From contig OZ244909.1 in the NCBI GenBank assembly GCA_965221725.1, forward strand, positions 3,224,001 through 3,288,000: a stretch of DNA of 64,000 bases. The letters run 5' to 3'. The notes beneath the pieces are model-generated. The model searched no databases. It had not been told where the DNA came from and saw nothing but the letters and a program-made list of their open reading frames with translations. Below are positions 25,200 to 34,515 of the stretch, in pieces. Positions within the stretch are counted from its first letter, which is position 1. Each line of letters opens with the position of its first letter. Position numbers and translations under genes: made by a program. The stretch comes from HK1 sp965221725. GTDB taxonomy: Bacteria > Pseudomonadota > Gammaproteobacteria > HK1.

Positions 25200-26976
25200 C
25201 CCGCATTTCTCACCAAGGGGGTAGTGGACGCAACTTTGGGGCACCCACGGAGTCCGATGTCGGCGGCACGGCCTGAAACGCCCCGTCTCGACCGTGCGCG
25301 GCCCGAACGCCGACACTTCTTGAGCCTGTTGGGGAGCCATCTGGTCCGATATCGGTCTGTCGCGACCGTCCCGGTCGCGGGGTCGGCGCCCGCACGACGC
25401 CATGGCCCCCCGGACCCTCAAGCCCGGTGATGCGCCTGCGTCTCGATGAGCCCGCGCCCTTCAACCGCGCAGCGGTATCGCCTCGAGTCGGGCCAGAATC
25501 GTGCGCAACACCCCCGCGCGCGGGTAACTCCCCGACATCGACAACCACACCTTGCGCACACTCACCCGGATCTGCGCCCCGACCTTGAGCACCTGCTCGC
25601 GAATCGTCGCGCACTGCGCCCGCGCCAGCGCCGTCCCCTCAAGCCCCAGGCGGCGCAACGCATGCATCAGCACATCGGCGAACGAAGCGAAGTACAGCCG
25701 CAACTGATTCGCCCGCATCTGGTGCGACGACGTGCGGTCGGCAAACAGGTGCAACTGCTGCGCCTTGATGCGATTTTCCATCTCCGCGCGCGCGCAATAC
25801 CCCTGCTCGTACAGCGCCCGCCCCGCCCACTGCTCGACGGGGAACGAGGTGACGATGAATCGCGGATTCGCCCCACCGCTCAGGTGCTCCGCCTTCGCCA
25901 CCACCCGGCGCTCGCACGACCACGTCTTGTGCGTGCGCTAGCGCAACTCCGCAAACACCCGCGCCGCCTCGCCACTGGCCTCGTGCCGACGCTTCGCCTC
26001 GGCCATCGCCTCGCCAATCATCGCCGTCCGCCGAGGATTCTTCGCCAACCCCAGAATGTACTCCACCCCCTCGGCCTCACACCAGCGCATCAGCGCGTCT
26101 CGACAAAATCCGCTGTCGCCGCGCACGATGATGCCCACCCCGGGCCATCGCGCCCGAATGCGCCCGACAACCCCCTCCAGCTCCGCCACCACCCCCTGCG
26201 CTGCATCGGTGTCCGCCGTGCGCAGCCGCGCACACAGCAGATGATGGCCGCAGAAGATGTACAACGGCACATAGCAGTAGCCCCGGTAGTACCCGTGGAA
26301 GAACCGACCCTCCTGCGCCCCGTGCAGCGGGTCGTCGGTCGCGTCCACATCGAGCACCACCTCGACCGGCGGCGCCTCCCCCTCGTGGGCGTCGAGGAAC
26401 ACGTCCACCAGCAGCGCATCCAGCCCCGCCGTATCCGCCTCAATCTTGCGATATCGCCGCTGCCCGGCCGCCTCGGGGGCAAGCTCCATCCGATTGAGCG
26501 TACTCTTGCCCGCCAGGGGCTTGCCCACATCCGAGGCCCGGCGCCGGCGTGCGCCCATCACGTCATCGCTCTCGCACACCAGCGCCCGCATCCGGTCCCG
26601 ACACAGCTCGTCGTGGTCGTTGAGGTCTTCATAGCCCAGGCACAGCCCCATCACCCGCTGCCGGACCAACGACGCCACCGTGTGCTCGATGCGCTCGGGG
26701 GGGCCCGACCATCCTCGAAACACGCGCTCATCCGACCCAATAGCCCGATGCGCTTGTCCACCTCGCGCAGCAGCACCGCGCCCGCATCCGAGGTGAGTTC
26801 GCCGCCGTCGAATCGACCGACCACATCGCGCGAGCCCGGGTCATGAAATATCAACTTCCCTTCGGTACACTGTGTCGTCATGAGGCCGCGCTCCCATTGT
26901 GCGGTAACTAATTGATCGCACAACGTTTATCGCACAAGGCGCGGCCTCTCTCAACCCCCTTGGTGAGAAATGCGGG
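25200..26976 (-). mobile_element. IS1380-family insertion sequence (inactive)
   Basis: 1777 bp bounded by near-perfect inverted repeats: CCCGCATTTCTCACCAAGGG at the left and its complement at the right. A 4-bp direct repeat CTAG flanks both sides (25196-25199 and 26977-26980), the target-site duplication size expected for IS1380. It carries one transposase gene with two lesions. The insertion lies inside potA. Confidence 0.9.
25461..26881 (-). pseudogene. IS1380-family transposase, frameshifted and with an in-frame stop
   Basis: The start MTTQCTEGKLIFHDPGSRDV (ATG 26881) and the body ('LVRQRVMGLCLGYEDLNDHD', 'VLDVDATDDPLHGAQEGRFF', 'IIVRGDSGFCRDALMRWCE') are typical of IS1380 transposases. 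The frame breaks at a seven-C/G homopolymer near 26700, where FEDGR should continue into ERIEHTVASL. A TAG at 25938-25940 then interrupts FAELR before RTHKTWSCERRVVAKAEHL, where relatives usually have tyrosine. The rest to 25461 is intact. Both changes would need correction for activity. Confidence 0.88.
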
Positions 26977-27131
26977 CTAGCCATGCGCAGCGTGGTTGTC
27001 TTCCCGCAGCCCGACGGACCCATGATGGCCAGGAACTCGCCCTTGACGATATCGGGGTCGAGCTCCTGCACCGCGGTGAAGTCGCCGAAGCGCTTCACTA
27101 CCCCGTCGAACTCCACCAGTGCTCGAGTCAC
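26977..27131 (-). pseudogene. potA: potA 5' fragment, truncated by IS1380 insertion
   Basis: Beginning of a spermidine/putrescine-type ABC ATPase. It starts at GTG 27131 (MTRALVEFDGVVKRFGDFTA) and runs through Walker A 'GPSGCGKTTTLRM', then stops at the CTAG target duplication after about 50 codons. The remainder (signature, Walker B, regulatory domain) is not found on the far side of the two insertion sequences, so it has been lost or moved. It lies 29 bp after the potC stop, in the order potD-potB-potC-potA. Confidence 0.85.
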
Positions 27132-27160
27132 CTTGCCGTCTCCGCGGGCCTTCGGGATTT

Positions 27161-28030
27161 TCAGATCGATTCCGGAGCCGATCTTGGGGTCGATTCCGGG
27201 GTCGATTCCGGGGTCGATTTTCGGGCGGACTTTTCGGGCCTTCCCGATCCGCGCCGGGTCATCAGCAGCACCTGCGCGGTGATCACCAGGGTCATGGACG
27301 TGACGAACACGAAGGTGCCGATCGCGTTGATCTGCGGGTCGACCTGCCCTTGCAGGATCTCGAGGATGACGACGGGGACGGTCTTGTTCAGGCCGGACAC
27401 GAACCATGCCACCATGAACTCGTCGAACGAGACTGCCGCGGTCAGGCAGAGCGCGGAGACGATGGCCGGCCATGTGAAGGGCACGATGACCTCGCGCATC
27501 GCCCGCCACTCGCCGGCCCCCAGGTTCCAGGCCGCGGCCTCGAGGTTCGGGTCCATCTGCGCGAGCCGCAGCCGGATGATGGCCATGGCGAAGGGCATGC
27601 AGAGCACCACGTGGGCGATGATGATGGAGACGGGCCGGCCCGACAGACCCACGTGCGACAGCCAGGCCAGCATCGCGAGCCCCATGATCACCAGCGGGAT
27701 GGTCGGCGGAAGCAGGGCGAGGGCCAGATAGACACCCTTGCCGAGGAAGCGGTAGCGGTAGTCGGTGTAGGCGGCGCAGAAGCCGAGGAAGGTGGAGAGC
27801 ACCGACACCGTGAGCGCGCTCGTGACTGACACCCGCAGAGCATCCCGGACGTCGGGGTCGCTGTAGACCGTCTCGTACCAGTGCAGGGTGAAGCCGCCGA
27901 GCGTAATGGTCGGGAAGCGGTCCGAGTTGAACGAGAACACGAAACTCGCCGCGATGGGCGCGAACACGAAGCAGAAGACCAGACAGACGTAGAGCCGGAG
28001 GAACAGCGCGATGGCGCGGTCGCCGGTCAC
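27161..28030 (-). CDS. potC: polyamine-type ABC transporter permease PotC with a repeated C-terminal tail
   Basis: 289-residue inner-membrane subunit with the usual six hydrophobic segments and the EAA region 'DPNLEAAAWNLGAGEWRAMREVIVP'. The GTG start at 28030 overlaps the potB stop (GTGA). The last ~25 residues (SARKSTPESTPESTPRSAPESI) are not part of the family and derive from a 12-bp tandem repeat (GGGGTCGATTCC on the plus strand, about 27180-27225). Without a whole potA the transporter cannot be energised from this locus unless another ATPase substitutes. Confidence 0.88.
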   Translation of the reverse strand: MTGDRAIALFLRLYVCLVFCFVFAPIAASFVFSFNSDRFPTITLGGFTLHWYETVYSDPDVRDALRVSVTSALTVSVLSTFLGFCAAYTDYRYRFLGKGVYLALALLPPTIPLVIMGLAMLAWLSHVGLSGRPVSIIIAHVVLCMPFAMAIIRLRLAQMDPNLEAAAWNLGAGEWRAMREVIVPFTWPAIVSALCLTAAVSFDEFMVAWFVSGLNKTVPVVILEILQGQVDPQINAIGTFVFVTSMTLVITAQVLLMTRRGSGRPEKSARKSTPESTPESTPRSAPESI

Positions 28031-28926
28031 GTCCGTTTCCGGTAGGCGGCGCTGACCGCGGCGAAGGCCACCACCAGCAGGGTGGCGATCATGGTCACCG
28101 CCACCACCGCCGCCTTGGGCCACTGCTGGCCCGACTTGATGGTATCGATGATGAGAATGCTGAGCGTCGGTGGCCGGCTTCCGCCCAGATAGTAGGGGCT
28201 GACGAAATCGCCGAAGGACAGGATGAAGCAGAACACGGCGCCAATGATCAGGCCGACCTTCGCGAGCGGCACCACCACGGTGAGAATCGTGCGCACGCGC
28301 CCGCAACCGAGGTTGTGCGCCGCCTCGATGAGCGTGCGGTCGACCGCAGCCAGCGAGAAGGTCTGCAGGATGACCACCAGCGGCAGGCAGAGTGTGAGGT
28401 AGCCGATCAGCGTCCCGATCTTCGTGTTGAGCATGATGAAGGGGTCGATTCCCATGAGCCCGAGCGCCGCGTTGATCACGCCGTGTTCGGCAATGATCAC
28501 CTGCCACGAATAGACGCGGACCAGGTAGCTGGTGAAGAACGGGATGATGAGAAAGAAGATCGCCCAGCGGCGGGCGGCGTCGGAGAACCGGAATGCGAGC
28601 GCCCAGGCGCAGGGGAAGGCGATGAGGTTCGTGGCCAGGGTCGAAGCGGCGGCGAGCCCGAGCGTCAGGCCGTAGGCGTCCCAGAAATAGCCCTTGCCGT
28701 ACATGCCGACCCAGTTGACGACATCGAAACCGGGCACCATGCGGTAGTTCCGCACCAGCCAGAAGCTGAGATAGACCAGGAAACCGAGCGGAATCAGAAA
28801 GAACAGGGCCTGCCACAGCACCATCGGCAGGCCCCACATCGCCGCGTACCCGTCGAGGCGAACGCGGCGCCCGGTTCCGTTCTCACGGCGACCTGAGCGG
28901 GCATTCGGGGGTGATTCACGGGTCAT
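28027..28926 (-). CDS. potB: polyamine-type ABC transporter permease PotB
   Basis: 299 residues, first permease of the importer. After a polar Arg-rich N-terminus it has six hydrophobic segments, starting 'GLPMVLWQALFFLIPLGFLV', and the EAA loop 'VDRTLIEAAHNLGCGRVRTI'. The ATG at 28926 gives the normal length; a longer in-frame start is not needed. It overlaps potC by 4 bp and lies about 95 bp after potD. The reading frame is intact. Confidence 0.9.
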   Translation of the reverse strand: MTRESPPNARSGRRENGTGRRVRLDGYAAMWGLPMVLWQALFFLIPLGFLVYLSFWLVRNYRMVPGFDVVNWVGMYGKGYFWDAYGLTLGLAAASTLATNLIAFPCAWALAFRFSDAARRWAIFFLIIPFFTSYLVRVYSWQVIIAEHGVINAALGLMGIDPFIMLNTKIGTLIGYLTLCLPLVVILQTFSLAAVDRTLIEAAHNLGCGRVRTILTVVVPLAKVGLIIGAVFCFILSFGDFVSPYYLGGSRPPTLSILIIDTIKSGQQWPKAAVVAVTMIATLLVVAFAAVSAAYRKRT

Positions 28927-29022
28927 CGTCCCTCGGTGCGCCGCATCCGCAACCGGACTTCGCGGCACTCGGCGGGCCGGGACGGTGGGTCGTCCCGACA
29001 CCGGCCCACCGCTACGTCCGCA

Positions 29023-30207
29023 TCATGCGTTCTTGTACTCGGACCAGAACTCGTTCCACTCCTCAAGGCTCTGCTGCCTCGGGATGTCGCGATAGTGGAT
29101 GCGGCCTTCGTCGATGAGGGTGATGGGGTTGTTGGCCGCCCCCTCCATCTGCCCCGTGCGCTTCGCTTCCTCCGGGGTCTGCTCCTGAAGCGCCTTCATG
29201 CCCGCCCTGGTCACGGTGAAGGCCGGATAGGCCGCCATGTTGGCCGAGCGGACCTGGCCTTCGGGAGACATCGTGTACCGGATGTACTTCTTGACGAGAT
29301 CCTTCTTCGTCGATGTCGACACGATCGAGTAGGACTCGGTCCACTGGATGCCGCCCTCTCTCGGCACCGTGGCCCCGACCGGCGCCCCCGCTTTTTCCAG
29401 TACCCCCGATACCCAGTCGCCGATCCCCACGCAGGCCAGAATTTCCGCGTTCTGCAACGACGAGAAGGTGCCGCCGTAGTCGAAGAAACCCTTGACCTGC
29501 GGCTTCAGCGACAGTGTCTTCTCGCGCACTGCGGACCATGCGGCGGCGGAGATGTCGAACGGGCTCGGATCGACGTTGCCATTCAACAGGCTCACCTGGC
29601 CGAGGCTCGGCAGGTGCCAGTCGAAGTGGCCCACCTTCCCCGTGAGCTTCGGATTCCAGTAGAGGTCGTAGCTCATCGCCTCTTCGAGGCTCACGTGCTC
29701 CTTGTTGTAGGTCACGCCGAGGTGGCCGAACCGGTTGATCATCGAGTAGAGCTTGCCGTCCCTCCAGTGGCCGGGGAACCGGGTGAAATCCTCGTGGAGC
29801 ATGTCGTCGAACGGGTAGTCGGCGGGCTCCATCTCGTCGATCAGGTCGCCGCGTTCGATGAGAATGCGCGCGAACTCCGCGTCGGTGTGGATGATGTCGA
29901 ACGTCCCCGGCGGCGACTGCGCGAGCGCGGCCAGCATGTTGTCACCGCCCGCTTAGTACTTCGGTTTGAACTTGACGTTGTGCTTCGCCTCGAAGGCTTC
30001 GACCATGTCGGGCTCGGCCAGGCCGTACCAGGACAGCATGTTGATCTCCACCGGCTCGGCCCGGGCGGTGCGGATCCAGGGCGCGAACGGCGCGGCGAGC
30101 GCGGTGCCAGCGGCGACGCCGGCATACTTCAGAACCTTGCGCCGTGACGGCCTGGAGGGGCTCGATCCGCCTCGGGTCGGTGACTGCTTTTTGCTGGATG
30201 TCGGCAT
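29023..30207 (-). pseudogene. potD: potD-like substrate-binding protein gene with an in-frame TAA
   Basis: Periplasmic polyamine-type binding protein. The N-terminal part (from ATG 30207) has a twin-arginine-like signal (SRRKVLKYAGVAAGTALAAP) and the mature start 'VEINMLSWYGLAEPDMVEAF'. A TAA at 29953-29955 follows '...VKFKPKY' where relatives continue with a second tyrosine and AGGDNML. The same frame then resumes with AGGDNMLAALAQSPPG and is open to 29023. A single base change explains it. An ATG at 29937 could restart translation, but without a signal peptide. Sequencing error cannot be excluded. Confidence 0.82.
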
Positions 30208-30447
30208 TTCCCTGGGCCCTCCCTTCGGTCTCGAGGTTTCGTCCGGCCGCCCTCGAATCGTGTCGGCGATGATTCGCGGCGGCCCCGAACCATCTGCGCG
30301 CGCGGGCCAGTCGGACGCGCCCGGCGGTCATGGGAACCAAAAGGCTCGCTGCGTGCCCATTATCACGCAAATCCGGTTTCCGATGCCGGCATAATCGGCA
30401 CTTCCCGGGAGCGGGCCTCAATCCCGTTTCAGACACGGTGGATCATC

Positions 30448-31809
30448 GTGAACCGGTTCGAATTCAGAAAGCGATTCAGGACGGCGGGACCCGCGGTGCT
30501 GCCGGTCATTCACGCCCGGGATCGCGTGCAGGTCGTCCGCAATGCGCAGGTCGCGGTGCGCGAAGGCGCACACGGCGTCTTCCTCATCAACCACGACTTC
30601 CCGTTCGAGGCGCTGCTGCCCCTCGTTCGTGAAGTGCGCGACCGCTACCCGTCGCTCTGGCTCGGCGTCAATTTCCTCGGTGTCACCGGCGCGCGTGCGT
30701 TCCCGGTGCTGGGCGAGCTTGAACGTTCGGGCTGCGTGGTCGATGCGTACTGGGCCGATGACGCCCGCATCGACGAGCGCACGGAGGTGCAGCACGAGGC
30801 CGAAGCGATCGCCGAGGCGCGCCGCGCGAGCGGCTGGGGCGGCCTCTATCTCGGCGGCACCGCCTTCAAGAAGCAGCGCGAGGTGCGGCCGGAGCACTTC
30901 AAGACGGCCGCGCGGTGCGCGACGCGGTACATGGACGCGGTCACTACCTCGGGCGTCGCGACCGGACGTTCGGCGGAGCTTTCCAAGATCGAGGCGTTTC
31001 GCGCCGGATGCGCGGACCGCGCACTCGCCATCGCCTCCGGCGTCACTCCGGACAACGCCGGTGCGTACGCCGGCCTCGTGGATGCCATCCTCGTCGCCAC
31101 CGGCATCAATCGCGCGGGAGACTTCTACGACATCGAGCCGCTGCGGCTGCGGCAGCTCCTCGCCGTGTGCCGCGAGGCCGGCGCGGGCGAACCCGAGCCG
31201 GATCCCACCGCCGGCTGGTACCTGCCGCTCATGGCGCCCAACGTCAAGGGCGATCGGTTCGCGTGGCTGGACCCGTCGACGGTCTACATCGGCGCCCGGG
31301 CGTTTCATGCGCTGGTCGACGATCTCATTGCGCCGTTCGATTCGGCAGACGTGGATGTGGTCGCCGGATTCGACGCCATGGGCTTCGTGCTCGGAAGCGC
31401 AATCGCGACGCGCCTGGGCAAGGGATTCCTGACCATTCGCAAGGCCGGGAAGATGCCGGTCGAGACCGACTCCGTCGACTTCGTGAACTGCTCCGGGCGG
31501 ACGCAGCAGATGGAGATGCGCAAGCCGGCGTTTGCGCCGGGTACGCGGGTGCTGCTCGTCGATCAGTGGATCGAGACCGGGGGCACGATGGACGCCGGCA
31601 TCCGGCTCGTCGAGCGCCAGGGCGGCGTCGTGGCGGGCATCGCGGCGGTGTGCATCGAGGAGACGTCCGGAGGCACCGCCCTCCGGGAGCGGTACCGATG
31701 TTCGACCGCAGTGCGACCCGGCACCGCGGCGCAGGCTGAGTGCAACTGCAAGACCATGGACCACTTCGCGGACTTCGATCCTGCCCGCTGTTTCCCGGAA
31801 CTCCCGTAG
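30448..31809 (+). CDS. fusion of a BtpA-like TIM barrel with a phosphoribosyltransferase domain
   Basis: 453 residues from GTG 30448. Residues about 15-260 resemble the BtpA TIM-barrel family ('REGAHGVFLINHDFPFEALL', 'MDAVTTSGVATGRSAELSKI', 'ASGVTPDNAGAYAGLVDAIL'). Residues about 285-430 are a type I phosphoribosyltransferase like Apt/Xpt, with the PRPP loop 'VLLVDQWIETGGTMDAG' and 'VVAGFDAMGFVLGSAIATRL'. The C-terminus adds Cys-containing 'ECNCKTMDHF'. It diverges from the pot operon across 240 bp with no recognisable signal. A role in base or nucleoside salvage is plausible; the reaction is unknown. Confidence 0.7.
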   Translation: MNRFEFRKRFRTAGPAVLPVIHARDRVQVVRNAQVAVREGAHGVFLINHDFPFEALLPLVREVRDRYPSLWLGVNFLGVTGARAFPVLGELERSGCVVDAYWADDARIDERTEVQHEAEAIAEARRASGWGGLYLGGTAFKKQREVRPEHFKTAARCATRYMDAVTTSGVATGRSAELSKIEAFRAGCADRALAIASGVTPDNAGAYAGLVDAILVATGINRAGDFYDIEPLRLRQLLAVCREAGAGEPEPDPTAGWYLPLMAPNVKGDRFAWLDPSTVYIGARAFHALVDDLIAPFDSADVDVVAGFDAMGFVLGSAIATRLGKGFLTIRKAGKMPVETDSVDFVNCSGRTQQMEMRKPAFAPGTRVLLVDQWIETGGTMDAGIRLVERQGGVVAGIAAVCIEETSGGTALRERYRCSTAVRPGTAAQAECNCKTMDHFADFDPARCFPELP

Positions 31810-32010
31810 CAGTGCCCCGGCACCAACCGCGTCATCCGGATGCCGAGGTCGGGAAGGAGATCCAGCCGCCACGGCACGAAGATTCAGCCGCCGAGACACG
31901 CCGACCTCTCCCCCCGAACCGTTCTCGGGATACGATTATCCGTCTTGAATTTCGTGGTCCGTGGCCCTACGTCGACCCGTTAGCGGCGCAGCCGAGGGGG
32001 GACTGGAAAC

Positions 32011-32376
32011 ATGCCGATCTACGAGTACGAGTGCAGGGGCTGCGGTGCCCGTCACGAATTCATCCAGAAGTTCAGCGACCGTCCCAGGCGCAAGTGCCCG
32101 ACCTGCGGCAAGTTGAGACTCAGGAAGCTGATCAGCGCCGCCGCATTCCACCTCAAGGGTGACGGGTGGTACGTCACCGATTTCCGCGACAAGGGAAAGG
32201 GCAAAGGCAAGGACAAGGATAGCGGCAAGACGGATTCGACCGAGAGTTCGGGCGATTCGAAGCCGGGCGCGAAGTCTTCCGACTCGAAGTCCACCGACTC
32301 CAAGTCGGCGGAGAAGAAGAGCGGAACCGGCTCGAAAGCCTCCGGCGGCTCCGGCGACTCTTCGCAAGCTGCCTGA
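32011..32376 (+). CDS. FmdB family zinc-ribbon protein
   Basis: 121 residues. The N-terminal zinc ribbon is complete: MPIYEYECRGCGARHEFIQK followed by a second CPTCG knuckle, giving four cysteines. This is the FmdB/CxxC family putative regulatory protein. The C-terminal half is a Lys/Ser/Gly/Asp-rich low-complexity tail with DSKS-type units, common in the family but long here. The gene stands alone between 31810-32010 and 32377-32585, where nothing is seen. Function is not established for the family. Confidence 0.9.
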   Translation: MPIYEYECRGCGARHEFIQKFSDRPRRKCPTCGKLRLRKLISAAAFHLKGDGWYVTDFRDKGKGKGKDKDSGKTDSTESSGDSKPGAKSSDSKSTDSKSAEKKSGTGSKASGGSGDSSQAA

Positions 32377-32585
32377 AGGAAGCCCTGATCAAGTCAGAGC
32401 TTCCCCGCGAGCAAAACCACGCTTTTGTCTTGCGGCCATGAGGAACTCCGTGGATGGAGTTTTTCAGAGCACACCGAGGGGTCGAAACGCACGGCCAGTG
32501 CCCACTGCGGCTGCCCCCCTGAGCTCGGGGCCACGAGCGCGCGAGCGATTCTCCGGCCTCTGGCCGGTACCGACCGAGGCGCGGG

Positions 32586-33617
32586 TCAGATGAGCGCGTG
32601 CTTCTTCAGCAGTCTTCTGAGTTGGTGGTAGCCCAGCCCGAGCATGCCTGCCGCCCCGACCTGACTGTGCCGGGATGCTTCGAGCGCCCGTTCCAGCAGA
32701 CCGCGCTCGAATCGCGCCACTTCGGCCTGAAAATCGACGGGAAGTTCCGAGGCCGCACCAGGCGCTGCGGGTTCGTGCGCGGGCGCCGCCGCCGCGGGGT
32801 CCGACGCCCCGGCATCCATTCCGATCGGGGCGTGAGACGGGCGCCATCGGTTTTCGAACGGGTTGATGACCACGGTGTCCACGGGTGCATCCGATGACGC
32901 CGAGCGATAGACGGCGCGCTCGACGACATTTTTCAGCTCCCGCACGTTTCCCGGCCAGGCGTGCCCCAGCAACGACTCTTCGGCTCTCGGGCCGAATCCG
33001 GGAAACACGTCCTTGCCCAGGGCGCGCGTGATCTCCAGAGCGAACGCATTTGCCAGGGTCATGATGTCGGCCGGCCGGGCGCGAAGCGGCGGGATCGTGA
33101 CGACCTCGAAGGCGAGCCGATCGAGCAGATCGGCCCGGAACCTCCCATCGTGGGCAAGCGAAGGCAGATCGACGTTCGCCGCTCCGATCACCCGCACGTC
33201 GAGCTGGATCGTCCTGCGTCCGCCGACCCTCTCCATCTCGCCGTACTCGATGACCCGGAGTACCTTTTCCTGCACCGCGGTCGACGCGTTCGCGATCTCG
33301 TCGAGCAGCAGGGTGCCGCCGTCGGCGCGTTCGAAGCGGCCGATGTGCTGGCGTTGCGCCCCGGTGAATGCCCCCGCCTCATGGCCGAACAGTTCGGTGT
33401 CGAGCAGCGACTCGGCGAGCGCGGCGCAGTTGATCTTCACGAACGGCCCATCCCAGCGAGGGGAGAGGTAGTGCAGGCGCGTCGCCAGCAGCTCTTTCCC
33501 AGTTCCCCGTTCGCCGATGACGAGACACGGCCTGTCGATGACAGCGAGGCGGGAGATCTGCTCCTCGACTTCCAGAAAGGAAGGGTCCTCACCGAGGATG
33601 GGAGGTGAAGTGGCCAT
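32586..33617 (-). CDS. pspF: phage shock protein operon transcriptional activator PspF
   Basis: 343-residue sigma-54 enhancer-binding protein without a receiver domain. Walker A 'GERGTGKE' (about 35-42), the sigma-54 contact loop GAFTGA (about 82-87), 'DGGTLLLDEI' Walker B and a C-terminal Fis-type helix-turn-helix ('SQVGAAGMLGLGYHQLRRLL'). The linker (residues about 255-290) is Ala/Pro-rich and longer than in E. coli. It diverges from pspA across 175 bp that hold the sigma-54 promoter. PspA is expected to inhibit it by direct binding until membrane stress. Confidence 0.93.
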   Translation of the reverse strand: MATSPPILGEDPSFLEVEEQISRLAVIDRPCLVIGERGTGKELLATRLHYLSPRWDGPFVKINCAALAESLLDTELFGHEAGAFTGAQRQHIGRFERADGGTLLLDEIANASTAVQEKVLRVIEYGEMERVGGRRTIQLDVRVIGAANVDLPSLAHDGRFRADLLDRLAFEVVTIPPLRARPADIMTLANAFALEITRALGKDVFPGFGPRAEESLLGHAWPGNVRELKNVVERAVYRSASSDAPVDTVVINPFENRWRPSHAPIGMDAGASDPAAAAPAHEPAAPGAASELPVDFQAEVARFERGLLERALEASRHSQVGAAGMLGLGYHQLRRLLKKHALI

Positions 33618-33726
33618 CGGCGTGATGATAGCGAAAAAAGAAAATTATTTGCGAAAAGATAAAACAAATGAGTGAAATTCATCAGTGAACGATTCCGACC
33701 TCACGATGAATCAATGAGTTACGGAT

Positions 33727-33742
33727 TGGCACGAACATCGCA
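33727..33742 (+). promoter_or_regulatory. sigma-54 promoter of pspABC
   Basis: TTGGCACGAACATCGCAT contains the -24 GG (33728-33729) and -12 GC (33740-33741) elements with exactly 10 bp between them, matching the TGGCACG-N4-TTGC consensus with one change. Transcription should start about 12 bp further on and lead to pspA at 33793. AT-rich DNA upstream (33630-33690) is a likely PspF/IHF binding region. Confidence 0.85.
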
Positions 33743-33792
33743 TTCGTCATATCCGCAAGTTCTCGTTCCACAACCCGAGGAGACAGACGGAC

Positions 33793-34464
33793 ATGACCAT
33801 CTTTTCGCGCATTACCGACATCATCAACGCGAACATCAACGCCCTGCTCGAGCGCGCCGAGGATCCGGCCAAGATGATTCGGCTCATGATCCAGGAGATG
33901 GAGGACACCCTGGTCGAGGTGCGGTCCCAGTCGGTGCGGGGCATTGCCGACAAGCGGGAGATCGAGCGCAAGATCGAGCGCCTGGAGACCAGCGGGCGAG
34001 AGTGGGAGGACAAGGCGGCGTTCGCGCTCGGCAAGGGTCGCGAAGACCTTGCAAAGAGCGCGCTCCTGGTCAGGCGCAAGCTTGAGGATCAGGCGGTACT
34101 GCTGCGCGAGGAGCTTGAGGTGATCGAGGCGAGCCTCGCCCGCCACAGCGAGGATCTCGCCCGGTTGCAGGCGAAGATCGATGAAGCCAAGGCTCGCAGG
34201 GCGTCCATCGAACTGCGCATGAAGACCGCAAAGGGCCGGGTGCGCGTCAAGGAGGCACTGCACGACGGCCGCGTCGACGACGCACTGCAGCGTTTCGGAT
34301 CTCTGGAGCGCCGGATCGACGAGCTGGAGGCGGGCGCCGAGGTCTACGACATGGGCAAGGCCAAGACGCTCGAACAGGAGTTTGCCGATCTGGAGGCCGA
34401 CAGCGATGTCACCGAGGATCTCGCCAGGCTCAAGGCCCGGGTTGCCGCGGAGTCCGAACACTGA
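33793..34464 (+). CDS. pspA: phage shock protein A
   Basis: 223-residue peripheral membrane protein of the PspA/IM30 (ESCRT-III-like) family. It starts MTIFSRITDIINANINALLE, an amphipathic helix that binds stressed membranes, followed by long coiled coils such as 'ARRASIELRMKTAKGRVRVK'. It protects membrane integrity and sequesters PspF when unstressed. First gene of pspABC, behind the sigma-54 promoter; pspB follows after 51 bp. Confidence 0.95.
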   Translation: MTIFSRITDIINANINALLERAEDPAKMIRLMIQEMEDTLVEVRSQSVRGIADKREIERKIERLETSGREWEDKAAFALGKGREDLAKSALLVRRKLEDQAVLLREELEVIEASLARHSEDLARLQAKIDEAKARRASIELRMKTAKGRVRVKEALHDGRVDDALQRFGSLERRIDELEAGAEVYDMGKAKTLEQEFADLEADSDVTEDLARLKARVAAESEH

Positions 34465-34515
34465 TACGCGGTGTGACGTTCACGCTCGATACTGGCCATA
34501 CACGCGGAGATCACA

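Noticed and set aside
25938..25940. TAG in the IS1380 transposase as a recoded (pyrrolysine) codon
   Set aside because: The same gene also has a frameshift at a homopolymer, so simple inactivation is enough; nothing in the window suggests pyrrolysine use.
22769..26976. A composite transposon formed by the two adjacent insertion sequences
   Set aside because: The two elements have different ends and families, and no cargo lies between them; they are simply adjacent.
29953..29955. TAA in potD as a recoding event like the TGA at 35696
   Set aside because: TAA is not used for selenocysteine, the expected residue is tyrosine, and potA next door is already broken. Treated as a nonsense mutation.
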